Source: Actinostola sp. cb2023
Lineage: Eukaryota; Cnidaria; Anthozoa; Actiniaria; Actinostolidae
Length of the DNA: 64,000 nt
Assembly: GCA_033675265.1 (NCBI GenBank)
Contig: JAUJYZ010001307.1
Location: 330,293 to 394,292 of the forward strand
Direction of reading: 5' to 3'
The notes beneath the pieces are model-generated. The model ran no database searches. It worked only from the letters and a program-made list of their open reading frames with translations, and had not been told where the DNA came from. The position numbers and the translations under genes were made by a program. Below, piece after piece: positions 12,701-22,940 of this stretch (position 1 is its first letter; every line of letters starts with the position of its first letter).

Positions 12701-15700
12701 CACTTGACATAAAGTAATAATAATACACAAAATGTACATACATGTATATAATTACATGTGTATATGAAATACTGTATATTTACTTTGTGAAGAAGAAACA
12801 CTCCTTGACCTAGCATTACATATGGAAGGTTAGATCATGAAGATTGGTGTACACACAAGGTAATGATTTGGTGATGATGATGATTAGGGTGGTGGTGGAG
12901 ATGATGATGATGGCAGTAGTGGTGGTGATGATGATGATGGTATTGGAATGATTTTGTTGATGGTGGTAGTGGTGGTTGTGATGGGGATGATGGTAAATTT
13001 ATATTATATTTTTGTAGACCCCATGCATGTAGGCATATTTTCTGGTGCCTTTGGAAACCAACTCTGTACTTGCAGTCCTTGTATATCTGTTGTTTTGACA
13101 CACTTTGTGCTAACATGATTTTCTTTATACTAGTCGTCCTTGTGTACCTGGAATATTGACAGAAAGGCTTTGAATCCTAATAAACCTGATACTACTGTAG
13201 ATCTGTCAGTAAGTACATAGAGCAAATTTCATATGACTGTGAAAAACTTACAGCACTCAGACTTTCCATGACTGTACCAGTGCCATGTGGCATGATTTTT
13301 GATACTGTATAAGATATTTTGTAATATAGATTGACAGTTTGAGTTTTACATGTATCTATTTTTTTCCAGAGCTGTTTGATGAGCATTGCATTTCACCCAT
13401 TGCTACCTGCTGTTATTGCTGGAGGGACATTTAATGGTATCAACATTGTCCATTGTTCTTTACAGTGTGATGCTTGAAAGTGTTTGATATATTCTTTGCC
13501 GAGACCTTGTTTGAATGCTCATAAATGTAACCACCTTGATCAATGTATTTGCATACTGTGTAGCCTGCATAGCGGCGCAACGGAAAAAGGGAGCAGGGAG
13601 TGGGAGGGGAGGAGTAGAGGAGAGTGGAATAAAAAAATATCCAGATCCTCTCATCTCCTCCTCAACTCTCCCCTCCACGCTCCCTTTTCCTGTTGTGCCG
13701 CTACGCAGTCTACATACTGTGGGGGGAGGTGATGGATGGTGTAAAGTAAATGTCTAGATCAATGTACATGTATTTGCATACTGTGAGGGGAGGTGCTGGA
13801 TGGTGTAAAGTTCCAGTATCTCAATACATTTGTTTTATTATCAGGTGAGGTTCAATTGTGGGACTTGAGTAAAGAAGATGAAATGTTGACAGGGACGTCT
13901 GGGTTGGGAAGTGACTCACATAGGGAACCTGTCACTAAGGTTAGTACTGTCAATGAAACATCCCGTAAGTGGACACCCTTGGAACCATACATAGGTGTCT
14001 GCTTATGGGAGGTAATAAATAAAAAGCTATTTTTAGGGAAGAAAGAAATGCTCAGGACATTTGGGAGGTATCTGCTTACGAGAGGTGTCTGCAGTGGAAC
14101 CTCCCATAAGCTGATACTCTTGGGATTAAGTGTAGATGCCTAATTATGAGAGGTGCCTGATTATGTGAGATTATAAAGGTAATGTTTTCAAGAAAAAAAG
14201 TTGTGGACTTTTGGGATCTGTCCGCTTATGGGTGATGTCTGCTAGCCTTACAGAAGGTGTCTGCTTATAGTCTGAAGGTGTCTGCTTACAGGAGGAGTCT
14301 GCTTATGTGGTGTCTGCTTACTGTACATGAGGTGACTGCTTACAAGGAGTGTTGATAATTGGAGGCTCAACTGTATAATATATTGTGTTATAATTCAGTT
14401 ATTAGAGTCGTTTTTGTATAAGTGGGAAACCTACAGCACAGAGTTACGGTCACGGTACGGAATCGAACACATTGCATTCAACCAATCACAGCGCGCAAAA
14501 TCATCGCTCAACCAATCAGAATGCTTGGATATGGCACGATGGTGGCGTGATACAGTCACGGTACAGCACGAACCGTACCGTAGCTACTTCCCACTCATAT
14601 GAAAATGACTCTATATATTAAATAAAATCACTGCTTTTGTATGCAGACTTATTTTTTCACTGAAATGTTTTGCAGGTAATGTGGATAAGTGACCCATCAT
14701 CAAAGGGAAAAAAATACCAGGTACAAATACTGCTTAATCTTAACTCATGTGCGTCAATGTATACTGAGTGAACTCTGATCATAATCTAAATTATCCTGGA
14801 AGTTGACATTCTATAGGAGAATTATAGATTTTGATCACAAGTCACTTGCATGAACCCCTTCCATTACTGGTATTAGAATGTCATAAGGTCCCATTTTGCT
14901 TGGCAGCTCATTTGATGGCAGCATTATGGTTCCTATATATGGTGGCCTTTTCTTCCATTCATTAATTTCCCATTTCTTCCATTCATTAATTTCCCATTTC
15001 TTCCATTCATTATTTCCCATTTCTTCCATTCATTAATTTCCCATTCCATTCATTAATATCCCATTTCTTCCATTCATTATTTTCCCATTTCTTCTGTTTT
15101 CCTACAGATCTTAAGTACAAGTGGTGATGGCAAGGTGTTGCTATGGCGACTGCTCTCCCAAGGGTCCCAAGACCTGAAGATAGTTGGTGGTTATGTGTTA
15201 CAAACCCGTGCAGTACCAAGAAGTATGAGACTGAGTAAAGCTAAAGGCGACACAGAAATGGGAGGTGTGTATTTGATGCAACTTACTGCAAAATACCTTG
15301 TACCTGAATTGTTATTGGGATCCCTGTGGTAGAACACACTGGATAATATATTGGGATCCCTGTGCATTTTAATTTTTGACATCTTTTTTCAATTTCTACT
15401 ACTTTGCAAATTTCAATTTATTTTATATTTTATTTTTGTAAGAGCACTGAGATTATGGAATGCTCATATTGCTCATGAGCTAATGGAGAAATCTTTTCTC
15501 AGATATAAAGTATGTGGAGGTCTCCTCTATGTGCAAATCGTACAATGCGAGTTTACATGTATAAACCTTTCATTACAGTGTCAACAGTATCCTTCTCTCA
15601 TGAAGACAAGACTTTATTCGTTCTTGGATCAGAAGCAGGTGGTGTATTCAAGTGTTCTACTAGCTCAAAGGGTACAGCAGTAGCGAGTAAGTACTCTCAT

Positions 15701-18017
15701 TACCATATTATTATTATCATCTTTATAATAACCATTGATTTTTGCTAATATTAAAACCAACAGACACGGCAAGCTCAGTTCCTTTGACATCTCCTGTCAC
15801 CTTTGCCTTTTCACCTCACATTGGCCCTGTATTCTCGGTGGAGTGTTCGCCATATCATAGAAATCTGTTTCTTACTTGTGGAACTGATGGGACTATCAGA
15901 ATTTATACAATGTTACAAGTAGGTCAAGAATGAATAGGAATAAGATGAACCTGTATCACCATGATCAATACCAAGTGCTACCATTATTAATAGTCATTTC
16001 CTTATGAGTGGGAAACCTACGGTACCGTGACACTCAAATGGCTTCCTTTCTGAACCAATCAAAAAGCATGCAGTGTCATTCAATCAAAAATCTATTTCAA
16101 TGTGGCACAGCACAGTACTGTAACTTCCCCACTCAAAAACAAAATCAAACAATTTAATCAAAAAGGCAAGTTAGATTGTAAGCCTGACTGGCCAAGAGTG
16201 AACATCCCTCTCACAAACACCCTAATATATGTGCATTACCTATGAGCCCTTGCTCATGCCCAGATCCTTGACCCGCAGAATATCAATTTCTGACTACATC
16301 GCTCCTCTGTAGCTGTGCCGTCAGAAATTATACTCTTCAATAATATTTATATAATATTTGAAAAATCTTTAATTATTACAATCAATATTGCTGTTATTGT
16401 CTTTATTGGTAATGCTTTTTGTTTACAGTCCAAGCCTCTGCTATCCCTAGAGCCTGGTGCAGGGTATTTATTCAGAGTTCGATGGTCACCTGTCAGACCT
16501 CTAGTATTCTCTGTAGTTACAGCAGATGGAAAACTTCTTATTTATGATCTAAAGGTATGATAGTGGCCCATATACCTGTCCTATCAGTGAAATATTACAA
16601 AGATGTACCATTATAGTGAACATGTCTGTCAAATCTTTAAAAAAATATTAGGGGTACAAGAACATTGTCATTCTTCCTTGCGATAATTTTCGGCTTACCA
16701 TTGGTCTAATTATTATGAAAATATCTTACTATCATTAGTGTATGATGTATTGTTTGTTCAATATTTTGCTTTATTTTTGTTAGACAAACCGTATCAATCC
16801 AGTTGTAACTCTTGAAGTATCTTCAAAGAAGAATCCTGTGCATTCATTAGAGTATAATATCCACAGGTAAATATCACTACTCATCATTACTAATTATCAT
16901 CACCATTACCACTCCCATTATCAATCACCATTGTCATTGTCACCATCACAGCTTCCAATGCCATCACCCACTATTGAACACCATCACTCCCACCCATCAG
17001 TTTCCATGCCATCCTCCAGACCTCCACTGCTATCATCACCACTGTTGTCATCATCATCATCACCAGTCATCATCCCAACGTCCACTGCCATCATCACCAC
17101 TGTCATCATCATCACCAGTCATCATCCCAACGTCCACTGCCATCATCACCACTGTCATCATCATCCCAACATCATCTCAACTCCACTGCCATCATCACCA
17201 CTGTCATCATCATCACCAGACATCATCCCAACCTCCACTGCCATCATCACCACTGTCATCATCATCACCAGACATCATCTCAACCTCCACTGCCATCATC
17301 ACCACTGTTGTCATCATCATCATCACCAGACATCATCTCAACCTCCACTGCCATCATCACCACTGTTGTCATCATCATCAGACATCATCTCAACCTCCAC
17401 TGCCATCATCACCACTGTTCATCATCACCAGACATCATCTCAACCTCCACTGCCACACTGTTGTCATCACCAGACATCATCTCAACCTCCACTGCCATCA
17501 TCACCACTGTTGTCATCATCATCACCAGACATCATCTCAACCTCCACTGCCATCATCACCACTGTTGTCATCACCAGACATCATCTCAACCTCCACTGCC
17601 ATCATCACCACTGTTGTCATCATCATCACCAGACATCATCTCAACCTCCACTGCCATCATCACCACTGTTGTCATCAGCATCATCACCAGACATCATCTC
17701 AACTTCCACTGCCATCATCACCACTGTTGTAATCATCATCATCATCACCAGTCATCATCTTGACCTCCACTGCCATCATCACCATCATCTCAACTTTCAC
17801 TGCCACCATCAACATTGTTGTCATCAGCACCAGTCATCATTGTCACTTTCTCATTGAAGTAACTTTGAACATCTGTGTCTTGAACAGACGACATCTGATA
17901 GCAACAGGAGACAGTGAAGGCTTTATCAAAATATGGAAATTGAGTGATGAACTGACTGTGCAGGGATCTAGTGAAGTAGAAATCCTGGATGACCTGGCTG
18001 AAACACAGGCTGACTAG
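6724..18017 (+). CDS. DYNC2I2: Cytoplasmic dynein 2 intermediate chain 2 (WDR34), WD40 protein, complete
   Basis: Seventeen exons: 6724-6782, 6887-6971, 7099-7155, 7242-7323, 7413-7495, 12587-12633, 12820-12859, 13134-13208, 13370-13436, 13845-13939, 14676-14720, 15108-15264, 15579-15686, 15764-15918, 16429-16554, 16784-16866, 17888-18017. They join in phase to 497 codons plus stop; human WDR34 is 536 residues. The order of conserved blocks matches WDR34: an N-terminal DAQA..TDVEIQTE segment, [33 protein letters not shown], then WD40 blades such as [45 protein letters not shown]. Known role: intermediate chain of the retrograde intraflagellar transport motor, acting in cilia. Intron 6 (12634-12819) is an AT-AC U12-type intron. 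Intron 5 holds an LTR retrotransposon, intron 16 a minisatellite. AATAAA at 18104-18109 is a plausible polyadenylation signal. Confidence 0.95.
7555..7784. repeat. GTCA tetranucleotide-derived repeat, left of the LTR element
   Basis: Perfect and degenerate GTCA/CAGT repeats, including longer motifs such as CAACTGGTCAGCTAGTCA and CAGCCAGCCATCAGTC. The same repeat resumes at 12211 after the retrotransposon, so the element split one microsatellite in DYNC2I2 intron 5. Confidence 0.9.
7785..7912 (-). repeat. 3' LTR of the retrotransposon
   Basis: A 128-bp repeat, TG..CA, identical to 12083-12210. It has two internal copies of CGAGGCTGCATACA. Short LTRs of this size occur in some metazoan Ty3/gypsy clades. 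Confidence 0.95.
7913..7928 (-). other. Polypurine tract of the retrotransposon
   Basis: On the element strand the bases directly before the 3' LTR read CTTAAGGGGGAGGGAG, a purine run in the position where plus-strand DNA synthesis is primed. Confidence 0.8.
8000..9445 (-). CDS. Retrotransposon pol, integrase part (3' frame)
   Basis: This 481-residue open frame starts just after RNase H and carries a zinc-binding HHCC region (about residues 92-140, with HPGNNRMK and CVNCQ). The catalytic core follows with the expected D, D35E acids: the Asp of MDYAGPF, the Asp of SDNASNF and the Glu of NGLAERTV. The C-terminal tail contains [24 protein letters not shown], a region typical of these integrases. 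No chromodomain is seen. The frame differs by one base from the upstream gag-pol frame, and the ATG at 9445 is probably not a natural start. Confidence 0.93.
   Translation of the reverse strand: MPLPVTEEMQPTDRVLMVQELDSFPLTAEQLRAWTAKDPVLANVKEYLLRGWPDDTVTVDPKLATYKAKKLELSVQDGCVLWGARVVIPPQGRKLVLEELHRAHPGNNRMKSLARSYVWWPLMDKDIEAVVKQCVNCQVHGKSPAVAPLHPWEWPGEPWKRLHMDYAGPFMGKMLFIVVDAHSKWVEAEIMNSTTSSATISKLRSMFATHGLPEVLVSDNASNFVSSEMEEFLSQNGVVHITSAPYHPSTNGLAERTVQTIKEGLKKMSGETMETKLQRVLFNYRITPHSTTEKSPAEMLMGRKLRCRLDLLHPNLQGKIHVKQMKMKQLHDQHAKLREFSTGDPVYMKNFGPGPHWIPAVVQEVTGPLSYTVLLGDGRIQRRHVDHLRAKWETQAGLPVLPQPEEPRAVFVAPYPNDDVPVFKEQGVSMEEQAPMQDDAPPKECIGESPEKIEVPHTPQQLERCSKRERKPPAYLKDFVT
9430..12036 (-). CDS. 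Retrotransposon gag-protease-RT-RNase H polyprotein, ends at a frameshift
   Basis: 868 residues. Gag comes first, with two CCHC-like knuckles around residues 230-265 ([13 protein letters not shown] and [14 protein letters not shown]). An aspartic protease active site (DTG in [11 protein letters not shown]) follows near 315. Reverse transcriptase has the YIDD box near 600. RNase H carries its acids in [20 protein letters not shown] and YTDHKPL. Gag and pol share a single frame. The frame breaks after GSENGNA: one base is missing from what should be a GGAT run near 9445-9450, giving a 9-residue nonsense tail. The other motifs look intact. Confidence 0.95.
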   Translation of the reverse strand: MAAVYGKVDKFDAKSQSWEDYIEVMGHYFVANGIEDQPQRKAILLASVGEKTYALIKSICQPSPLAEKSFNELVKLVQDHHTPKPSEIVQRYKFHTQSRKDGETIHEFVAELRSLSKYCNFGDTLNNMLRDRLVVGVNDGHIQRKLLNETTLSFDKAMEIAVVMETTRTNLQELQKGSPEPDSVGLSTPVNKIQHGSNSRSQQYRGGHTQSPTRNYPTTNKAQAESKNECYRCGGLHNSNNCKFKDERCFACNKLGHIKAMCKGRKKPTACNSVEEEEPGEGDPVMTVYHVGSKGKEPPIIIPLEMGNKSMQFELDTGCPVTLVSEESLRDWLGGKSLQLQPNKTRLKTYTGEPLRVLGTLETEISYKGQEKKAQIVVVEGSGPNLLGRDLLKQLPIMSLNQVTAASDKGLGEVLQRHLEVFKDELSTLKGTKAKIYVKPEATPRFFKPRPLPYAMKSKVDAELDRLVKADILKPVKFAEWAAPIVPVLKPDGSLRICGDYKVTVNQVSQLEQYPLPTFEDISAKLAGGQKFSKLDLSHAYQQLVLDEESSKYVTINTHKGLFTYTRLPFGISSAPAIFQRTIENVLQGILKVAVYIDDILITGNSDEEHVQTLDKVLSRLEEAGLRLKKGKCVFMAESVTYLGHVIDSTGVHPVQEKVQALQEARAPTNVSELKSYLGLLNYYNRFLPNLSTALAPLHRLLRKGEPWQWKDQEQASFDKSKQLILSADVLVHYCTERELILQCDASPYGVGAVLSHRMPDGTDKPISFASRTLNPAERNYAQLDKEGLSVMFGIKKFHKYLYGRPFTIYTDHKPLVSLFNEKKQVPTTASPRVQRWSVTLRGYEYSIKFRAGSENGNAMHSAGCPYP
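12067..12079 (-). other. Primer-binding site, complementary to the 3' end of tRNA-Ser
   Basis: Three bases inside the 5' LTR the element strand reads TGGCGACGAGGAT, which pairs with the CCA-terminated 3' end of animal tRNA-Ser(GCU). A serine primer is, as I recall, a feature of Mag-like elements; the clade call is tentative. Confidence 0.75.
12083..12210 (-). repeat. 5' LTR of the retrotransposon
   Basis: 128 bp, identical to 7785-7912. The inner edge is followed by the primer-binding site and the outer edge by GTCAG. Confidence 0.95.
12211..12510. repeat. GTCA repeat, right of the LTR element
   Basis: About 80 bases of perfect GTCA repeats, then the same degenerate CAGCCAGCCATCAGTC-type pattern as at 7555-7784. 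This is the other half of the split microsatellite. Confidence 0.9.
12634..12819 (+). other. DYNC2I2: AT-AC U12-type intron (DYNC2I2 intron 6)
   Basis: The donor is ATATCCTTTC and the intron ends ..CATTAC. TCCTTGACC, close to the U12 branch consensus TTCCTTAAC, lies about 10 bases upstream of the terminal AC. Removing exactly this interval restores ..[12 protein letters not shown].. in phase and in agreement with the conserved WDR34 protein. No GT-AG alternative does this. Confidence 0.93.
12870..13000. repeat. GATGGTGG-type trinucleotide microsatellite
   Basis: Impure GAT/GGT repeats in DYNC2I2 intron 7. They give a His-rich artefact ORF on the minus strand. Confidence 0.8.
13946..14371. 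mobile_element. Probable Tc1/mariner-like MITE remnant (GTGTCTGCTTAT family)
   Basis: The right end reads GGAGGCTCAACTG next to TA; the left end, CTGTCAATGAAACATCC next to TA, is roughly its inverse. The interior is many copies of (GG)AGGTGTCTGCTTATG-like words, a pattern common in degenerate mariner ends. It begins six bases after the exon 10 donor of DYNC2I2. Confidence 0.45.
14404..14612. mobile_element. Foldback element (GTGGGAAACC family)
   Basis: Inverted arms AGAGTCGTTTTTGTATAAGTGGG and its approximate inverse at 14586-14612, with inner CGGTACGG/CCGTACCG arms. A related partial copy lies at about 16000-16140 in DYNC2I2 intron 14. Confidence 0.65.
14945..15098. repeat. 24-bp minisatellite next to DYNC2I2 exon 12
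   Basis: About six copies of CCATTCATTAATTTCCCATTTCTT with small losses, ending ten bases before the exon 12 acceptor. The pyrimidine-rich copies form part of the acceptor tract. Confidence 0.8.
16915..17860. repeat. ~55-bp minisatellite in DYNC2I2 intron 16
   Basis: About 15 copies of a unit CCATCATCACCACTG..CATCATCACCAGACATCATCTCAACCTCCACTG, varying in the number of CAT/ATC triplets. All three plus frames are open over hundreds of bases, so the Ser/His/Pro-rich ORFs there are repeat artefacts. Confidence 0.93.
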
Positions 18018-18750
18018 AAATACTACAGTCTGGCTCTCTACTCCAAATGTAGAGATAGTCACAATCAGTCACAATTAGAGCAGATTTGTATTGTATGACT
18101 GTGAATAAACATGGCACACGGTATGGCCTCGTTTGAAATCTTAGAAAACATATTCTCACCACACAGCACATCCATGCTATACGTTTTTTCTCAGTCTTAT
18201 GAAATCTGCTCTACAGACAACAGGAAACAGTCTTACACAGTGTATAAAAAAACTATAGTTTGCTATTTATTGTTATAAGCATGTTGCATGATCAGTGTTC
18301 TCAAGGTATACATGTACATTTTGTAGCAGCAGATCTCAGTTATACTTAGTTCTGAACAACCAGTTACTAAACTCCTAGAACTTACTACACTATTCTTCTT
18401 TCAAAATTTGAGCTTGAATAGCAAAAACAATCACAACTGCACTGGCTAATGTTCAGAAAGCTCTGGGCCCAGTTGTTCGAAAGCAGGGGTTAGTTCTTAA
18501 GATTTTACCCTAGGTTAGCCATATTTAACCCTGGGTTAGCGTTAACCAGCTTTCGAACAACCAGGCCCTGGAGTACACTGCAGAAGTCATTTAATTCATC
18601 TTTTCACGTAGACTGATTACAAATTTCAGACAACTACACAAGTAGTGTCATCTGGTCTAACTTCTTCTCCCACAGAAGGAGTTGGATGAATGTTTCATAT
18701 GTATTTATTATAAAATAAAATGAAGGTAGTAAAAGGAATGATAGCCATAA
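18018..18750. other. Intergenic region after DYNC2I2, with a small inverted-repeat element
   Basis: 18076-18213 has AGAGCAGATTT..TATGACTG arms in inverted order (same family as 4383-4516); the DYNC2I2 polyadenylation signal AATAAA (18104) lies inside it. A short palindrome with TTCGAA..CCAGTTGTTCGAAAGC..GCTTTCGAACAACCAGG arms spans 18470-18570. No gene seen. Confidence 0.6.
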
Positions 18751-18847
18751 AATGCCAAGTTTTGTACATATACAAGTAGTGTATAATAATAATAATAACT
18801 ATAAAGGATTATTTTTCTATGGTTCTTCGCATGCCTTGAGCAGACTA

Positions 18848-19532
18848 ACTCAAGTATGTTAAGGCCTGGGTGAGCTGCTATTATGGAACAAAACTTGATT
18901 TTTGTTGTTGTATTCCTAAAACGTGTCAAAATGACTTGAAATTTGGACCATCAATAGAACTTGGGTAGATGAAGAGCCTTAACTCAAAACATTTGCATTA
19001 GGGGTGGTCACGTGACCAGTTAGAGAGATAAAAGCAATACACAATTATTTTAAGCCGTTGGTGGCGAGTTCAAGTGATAAATTCTTGCTAGTACCTTAAA
19101 GCTATTTCGTTGTAAGTGCTTTATAGATTGTCGTTCGGAATGGGTGACTTTCATTTCTTTTTAAGGAGATATGGGGCAAAACAGGTCACGTGACCAGATA
19201 ATCAAAATCATTTTTATTCAAATTCTCTTTAAAAACAAACAAGAGCCACCCACACCGAACGACAATCTATAAAGCACTGGGAGATAAATATATTTAAGGT
19301 ATTTGTTAGAATTTCCTAATTTAACTTGCCACCAACGAGCTATTTTTCTGTTTTCCAATGTAATGACGTCATAGGTCACGTGATCATAAAAAGCTTTGCA
19401 CTAAAAAGTTAAGGACCCGAAATCCAATGTATGCACTAGTTTTCGTTTAAAGATAACAAATGTTTGCTGAGTTATTGAACAAAACGTGAATTCTCAAGAA
19501 GGCCCAAAACCCAGGCCTTAACATACTTGAGT
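18848..19532. mobile_element. Foldback DNA element, 685 bp
   Basis: The tips ACTCAAGTATGTTAAGGCC and GGCCTTAACATACTTGAGT are perfect inverses. The arms continue inward with divergence (GGTCACGTGACC motifs, an AGATTGTCGTTCGG pair). No transposase frame. It lies in the gap between the convergent DYNC2I2 and SNRNP27 genes. Confidence 0.8.
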
Positions 19533-19664
19533 AAGGCCCTGTTGACATGAGAGAGAGAGATAACCCTAGCACTAGGGTCAACTCTATTGTTTGCATATTC
19601 CCTGTGGATGATAAACCCTAGTTACTGCTAGGGTTATCTCTCTCTCATGTAAACAGGGCCTTAT
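19532..19664. mobile_element. Short palindromic MITE, TAAGGCCCTGTT ends
   Basis: TAAGGCCCTGTTGACATGAG at the left is matched by its inverse CTCATGTAAACAGGGCCTTA at the right, with GAGAGATAACCCTAG arms inside. It abuts the preceding foldback element directly. Confidence 0.75.
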
Positions 19665-19695
19665 AATACTAACAAAGAAAGTATGTCACAACTTA

Positions 19696-22600
19696 TTATG
19701 CTACGTAATCCAGTGGACGGTTGAATCCTCCTTTTCTGTTCATGTATTGCCTGCCACAAAGAGAACAGTACTCAATAATATATTCTAGGCAATCTATTGA
19801 AATACATACACACCTGTATTTGCGAGGTTTCTTAACATTTATAGCACTTGGATTGCACCCGTCGACATGTTTACCCTGTAGAAAGAAAGCCTCATCAGTG
19901 ACCAATCTTAGTTTCCTACCTGAGATTGCATTCACTGATATGCATGGAATGAAAGGATCTATAGCTAGCTGTACATGTATGTGTAGAGCTTGTAATAATG
20001 TAACTAAACTGTGAAGGACAAAAACTTAAACGAAATCAGTGAATAAAACAGAAGCATAAAGCTTTATACATGACCAACGATGGAATAAAAAGTTGTACTG
20101 TTAACTTCATTTGCAAACATTAAACAAACACTATGATGGGATACCTGCGGATTAATGCCACAGGCAACCCATACAGCTTGCTGGAAATATGATGAAGAAT
20201 TTCAACACAAACCTTTGTTGAATCAAAATTAGAAAACCCCATTAGTTTCATCATAGCGTCATCTTCTTGATTTGATTCGCCAGGTTCAACATCTGCTTGC
20301 AAATTAAAAAAATAGTTCAAAAAATGATCATGTGGTAAAATTATATGGTTGTATTTAATCTACCTAGTTACCATGACAACAGTTGCCATGACAATCAAAT
20401 AAAAAAATATGTCTACTGATCTATTTACCATTAGTATTTGCTTTGTCATTATTTTGGTCATCCTTGGATTGTTTTTTTTCTGATGACCTGGATATCAAAA
20501 ATATTATTTTACAATAATTCAATTACTGGTACATATCAATGAGAATACTTATCGAACAAGGTCAAAGGCCTAAGCCGATGCTAACTGGGTGAATTTTAGA
20601 ATCTAGGATTGCACCACTGAGTCTTGATGGCTGTGATTCCATTTGAATTAAATAAGGATACATTACAAAATCGTTTGAGAAATTAAAGAACCTCCTGTAG
20701 AAGTCAGCTTATGGGATCGGAGGAGTCTATTAGAGGGTTCCTATGGGAGCCATATTGTGGGTCAAACAATAGAATTGTATTCTCAGGGTAATAACATCTT
20801 TTCTCATTCAATAATATTGTTTTTAAACTACAAGATGGCTGTTATAGGACTATATAACAGAGATAGAGTAGTATGGATCCCCTTTCTCTCATTGATTTAT
20901 CTAATTATTAAGCAGTAACCTTGATCTTGATCTCTTGTATCGTCTCGGTGAGTTTGACCTGAAAGAATCATTGTAGTTATCAGATAGATAGATAAGCAAA
21001 AAAAAAGGTAATTAAGCGAAACCTTACAATCTACTTCACAAACTATTACCAAGTGACAAATAAAATAATCATTTCAAATTCAATATCTCGTTACCTTGAT
21101 CTCCGTCTTCTTGGTGAAAGTGATCTAGATTCAACATTGATGCAAAGAAACATTTAATTTAAGTATTTTGTATGAAGACCAATGTGATTTCACATCTACT
21201 AAGCACACAAATATATACCTTCTGTATCTTCTTGGTGATGGTGACCTAGAAAAATAGTGTGAATTAGATTACACTTTATACTAATATACATCCATTTATA
21301 AATAGGACATACAGTATATAGCTGACATATATAGCTGCATCATCACAATGTGTTTTAAACAGTATATTTATCAGTTAGTCAACGAGCGTCCATGCGCCCA
21401 TTGCGTTATAGATGCAATAGATTCGTTGGGCTTCCTGTGTTTTCTTGAAAAGTTTTTCCCAAAGCAGCAAACTTGCCATTTACTAGCCCTTATAAATAGT
21501 TTCGCCCACCCCTTGAACTCCTTAGTGTGTCAATCAATGACTCTAGCTTGTTAAGAGTTCTTTATATTTTCTTGAGTGTGTCTATAACGCAATGGGCGCA
21601 TGGACGCTCATTGACTAATTGATTTATAATATGGCATCTATAGAGCGTGCAGCCCATGGGGAAATAGTTCATAGTGATATTAACCAATGAGCATGCGCGT
21701 TATTTCGAACAGTGCACGCGCGATCAGATGAGGCCAGTGGGAAGTTGACGAGAACGTGCAACCCATGGGGAAATAGTTCATAGAACTCTAGCCAAACAGA
21801 GCGTGCGTTATATCATTGCTATATTAACATAACAACTAATGGCAGACCACTATATTTAAGGTGCAACTTTGTGGTCATGCATCATACAAACATGATTGGT
21901 GTGGTCAGGTTGTCATGGTTATGTCTTGTTACCTCCTCAGTGGACATTGGTTCTTTTATGTACAAACATAAGAACTTGCATCATGTGAAATCAGACCAAT
22001 GAGCAATTTTGATCCTTATGCTCATATTATTGCATTGGGTCATTTTCACTGTGAAATAAGGTTGCTAATGTGCTTGCGCTTACAGTGAGGACACACTAAC
22101 CGGGACCACTTGAGCAAAACTGACCAATCAGATTACACCTGAAAATAATCACATTCCAACAAAAGTTGTCTGGGCCAATCATCATTATGACTATAATGAT
22201 GATTGGCCCAGACAACTTTTGTTGGAATGTGATTATTTTCAGGTGTAATCTGATTGGTCAGTTTTGCTCAAGGGGTCCCGGTTAGTGTGTCCTCACTGTA
22301 ATAAATATTTGTTATTATTATTTTTACTTGCATTTATAGCACGCATACGTCACTAGTAAAAACCAGGCTTTAAGGTTTAATAGGGGTGTAGTGTAGAGAG
22401 ATGGGACTTATACTTATATGTACCTACATGTATAAATTCTCAGTAAGCTTAATATATTTATAAACAAGCTTTACTGCATATACACTGTACATGTTTGTAC
22501 CTTGAGAATGATCTGTGTCTGTTTCTGCGAGGAGAGCGTGATCTACTTCGTCTTCGGTCTGAAAACAAAGTATTTGGGAGTTACAACAATTCTATCGAAT

Positions 22601-22940
22601 TAATGTAACTTTATACAAACTAACAAAACTAAAATATATCATAAAATATTTTCAACAAAGATGCAATGACCTTTATCTCGTCTTCTTTCCTTTTCCCTTT
22701 CTTTTGATCTCGATCTGCTTCTACCTACTCGTCTGTCTGTACAAATAGATAGAAAACACAGAATTTTAAGAATTACAATCTCGGTTCTGATAAAAAGCAA
22801 CAAAACTATCCAGAAATGGAAACTCCATTTGTTGCAACACCAACGTATGTCAAACGTCAAAGAAACGAGCCTAACACATAAATGACATGATTCTCCAACT
22901 ATTTACCTCTCTTAGGTGATCGACTTCGACTTCTCGGCAT
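19696..22940 (-). CDS. SNRNP27: U4/U6.U5 small nuclear ribonucleoprotein 27 kDa protein, complete
   Basis: Ten exons: 22940-22907, 22736-22671, 22558-22501, 21245-21219, 21124-21095, 20958-20920, 20487-20429, 20292-20213, 19875-19814, 19750-19696. They join in phase to 169 codons plus stop (human about 155). The N-terminal half is an RS domain ([11 protein letters not shown], then repeated [10 protein letters not shown]), spread over tiny exons of 27-66 bases. An acidic linker leads to [14 protein letters not shown] and the invariant C-terminus [18 protein letters not shown], diagnostic of SNRNP27. Known role: component of the U4/U6.U5 tri-snRNP, acting before spliceosome activation in the nucleus. 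One difference is [15 protein letters not shown] where the human protein has a longer stretch with AYAINVSQKRKYR. Intron 3 is full of small transposons. Start chosen: first Met, followed at once by the RS repeat. Confidence 0.95.
21373..21620. mobile_element. MITE with ~40-bp terminal inverted repeats, SNRNP27 intron 3
   Basis: AGTTAGTCAACGAGCGTCC.. at the left and ..GGACGCTCATTGACTAAT at the right are inverse, including CATGCGCCCATTGCGTTATAGA. The interior (21423-21540) is a block that recurs at 23080-23195 upstream of the SNRNP27 start. Confidence 0.75.
21611..21826. repeat. Dispersed ~216-bp repeat, copy 1
   Basis: About 85-90 percent similar by eye to 35654-35872. It has ends TATAATATGGCATCT and, inverted, TATAATATAGCAATG, and two internal direct GTGCARCCCATGGGGAAATAG words. 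Probably a non-autonomous DNA element. Confidence 0.75.
22083..22298. mobile_element. Near-perfect foldback Tc1/mariner-type MITE
   Basis: A 216-bp palindrome with tips CAGTGAGGACACACTAACCG and its inverse, flanked by TA on both sides. The arms are about 100 bases with a very short centre. TA duplication and CAGT tips are typical of Tc1/mariner-derived MITEs. It lies in SNRNP27 intron 3. Confidence 0.88.

Noticed and set aside
12835..13116. His-rich minus-strand ORF
   Set aside because: Created by the GATGGTGG microsatellite in DYNC2I2 intron 7.
12634..13133. A single intron from DYNC2I2 exon 6 directly to exon 8
   Set aside because: The 40-base exon 12820-12859 encodes [13 protein letters not shown], which is needed to match the family.
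16931..17857. Long overlapping Ser/His/Pro-rich ORFs on the plus strand
   Set aside because: All are produced by the ~55-bp minisatellite in DYNC2I2 intron 16; all three frames are open and exon 16 joins exon 17 cleanly across it.
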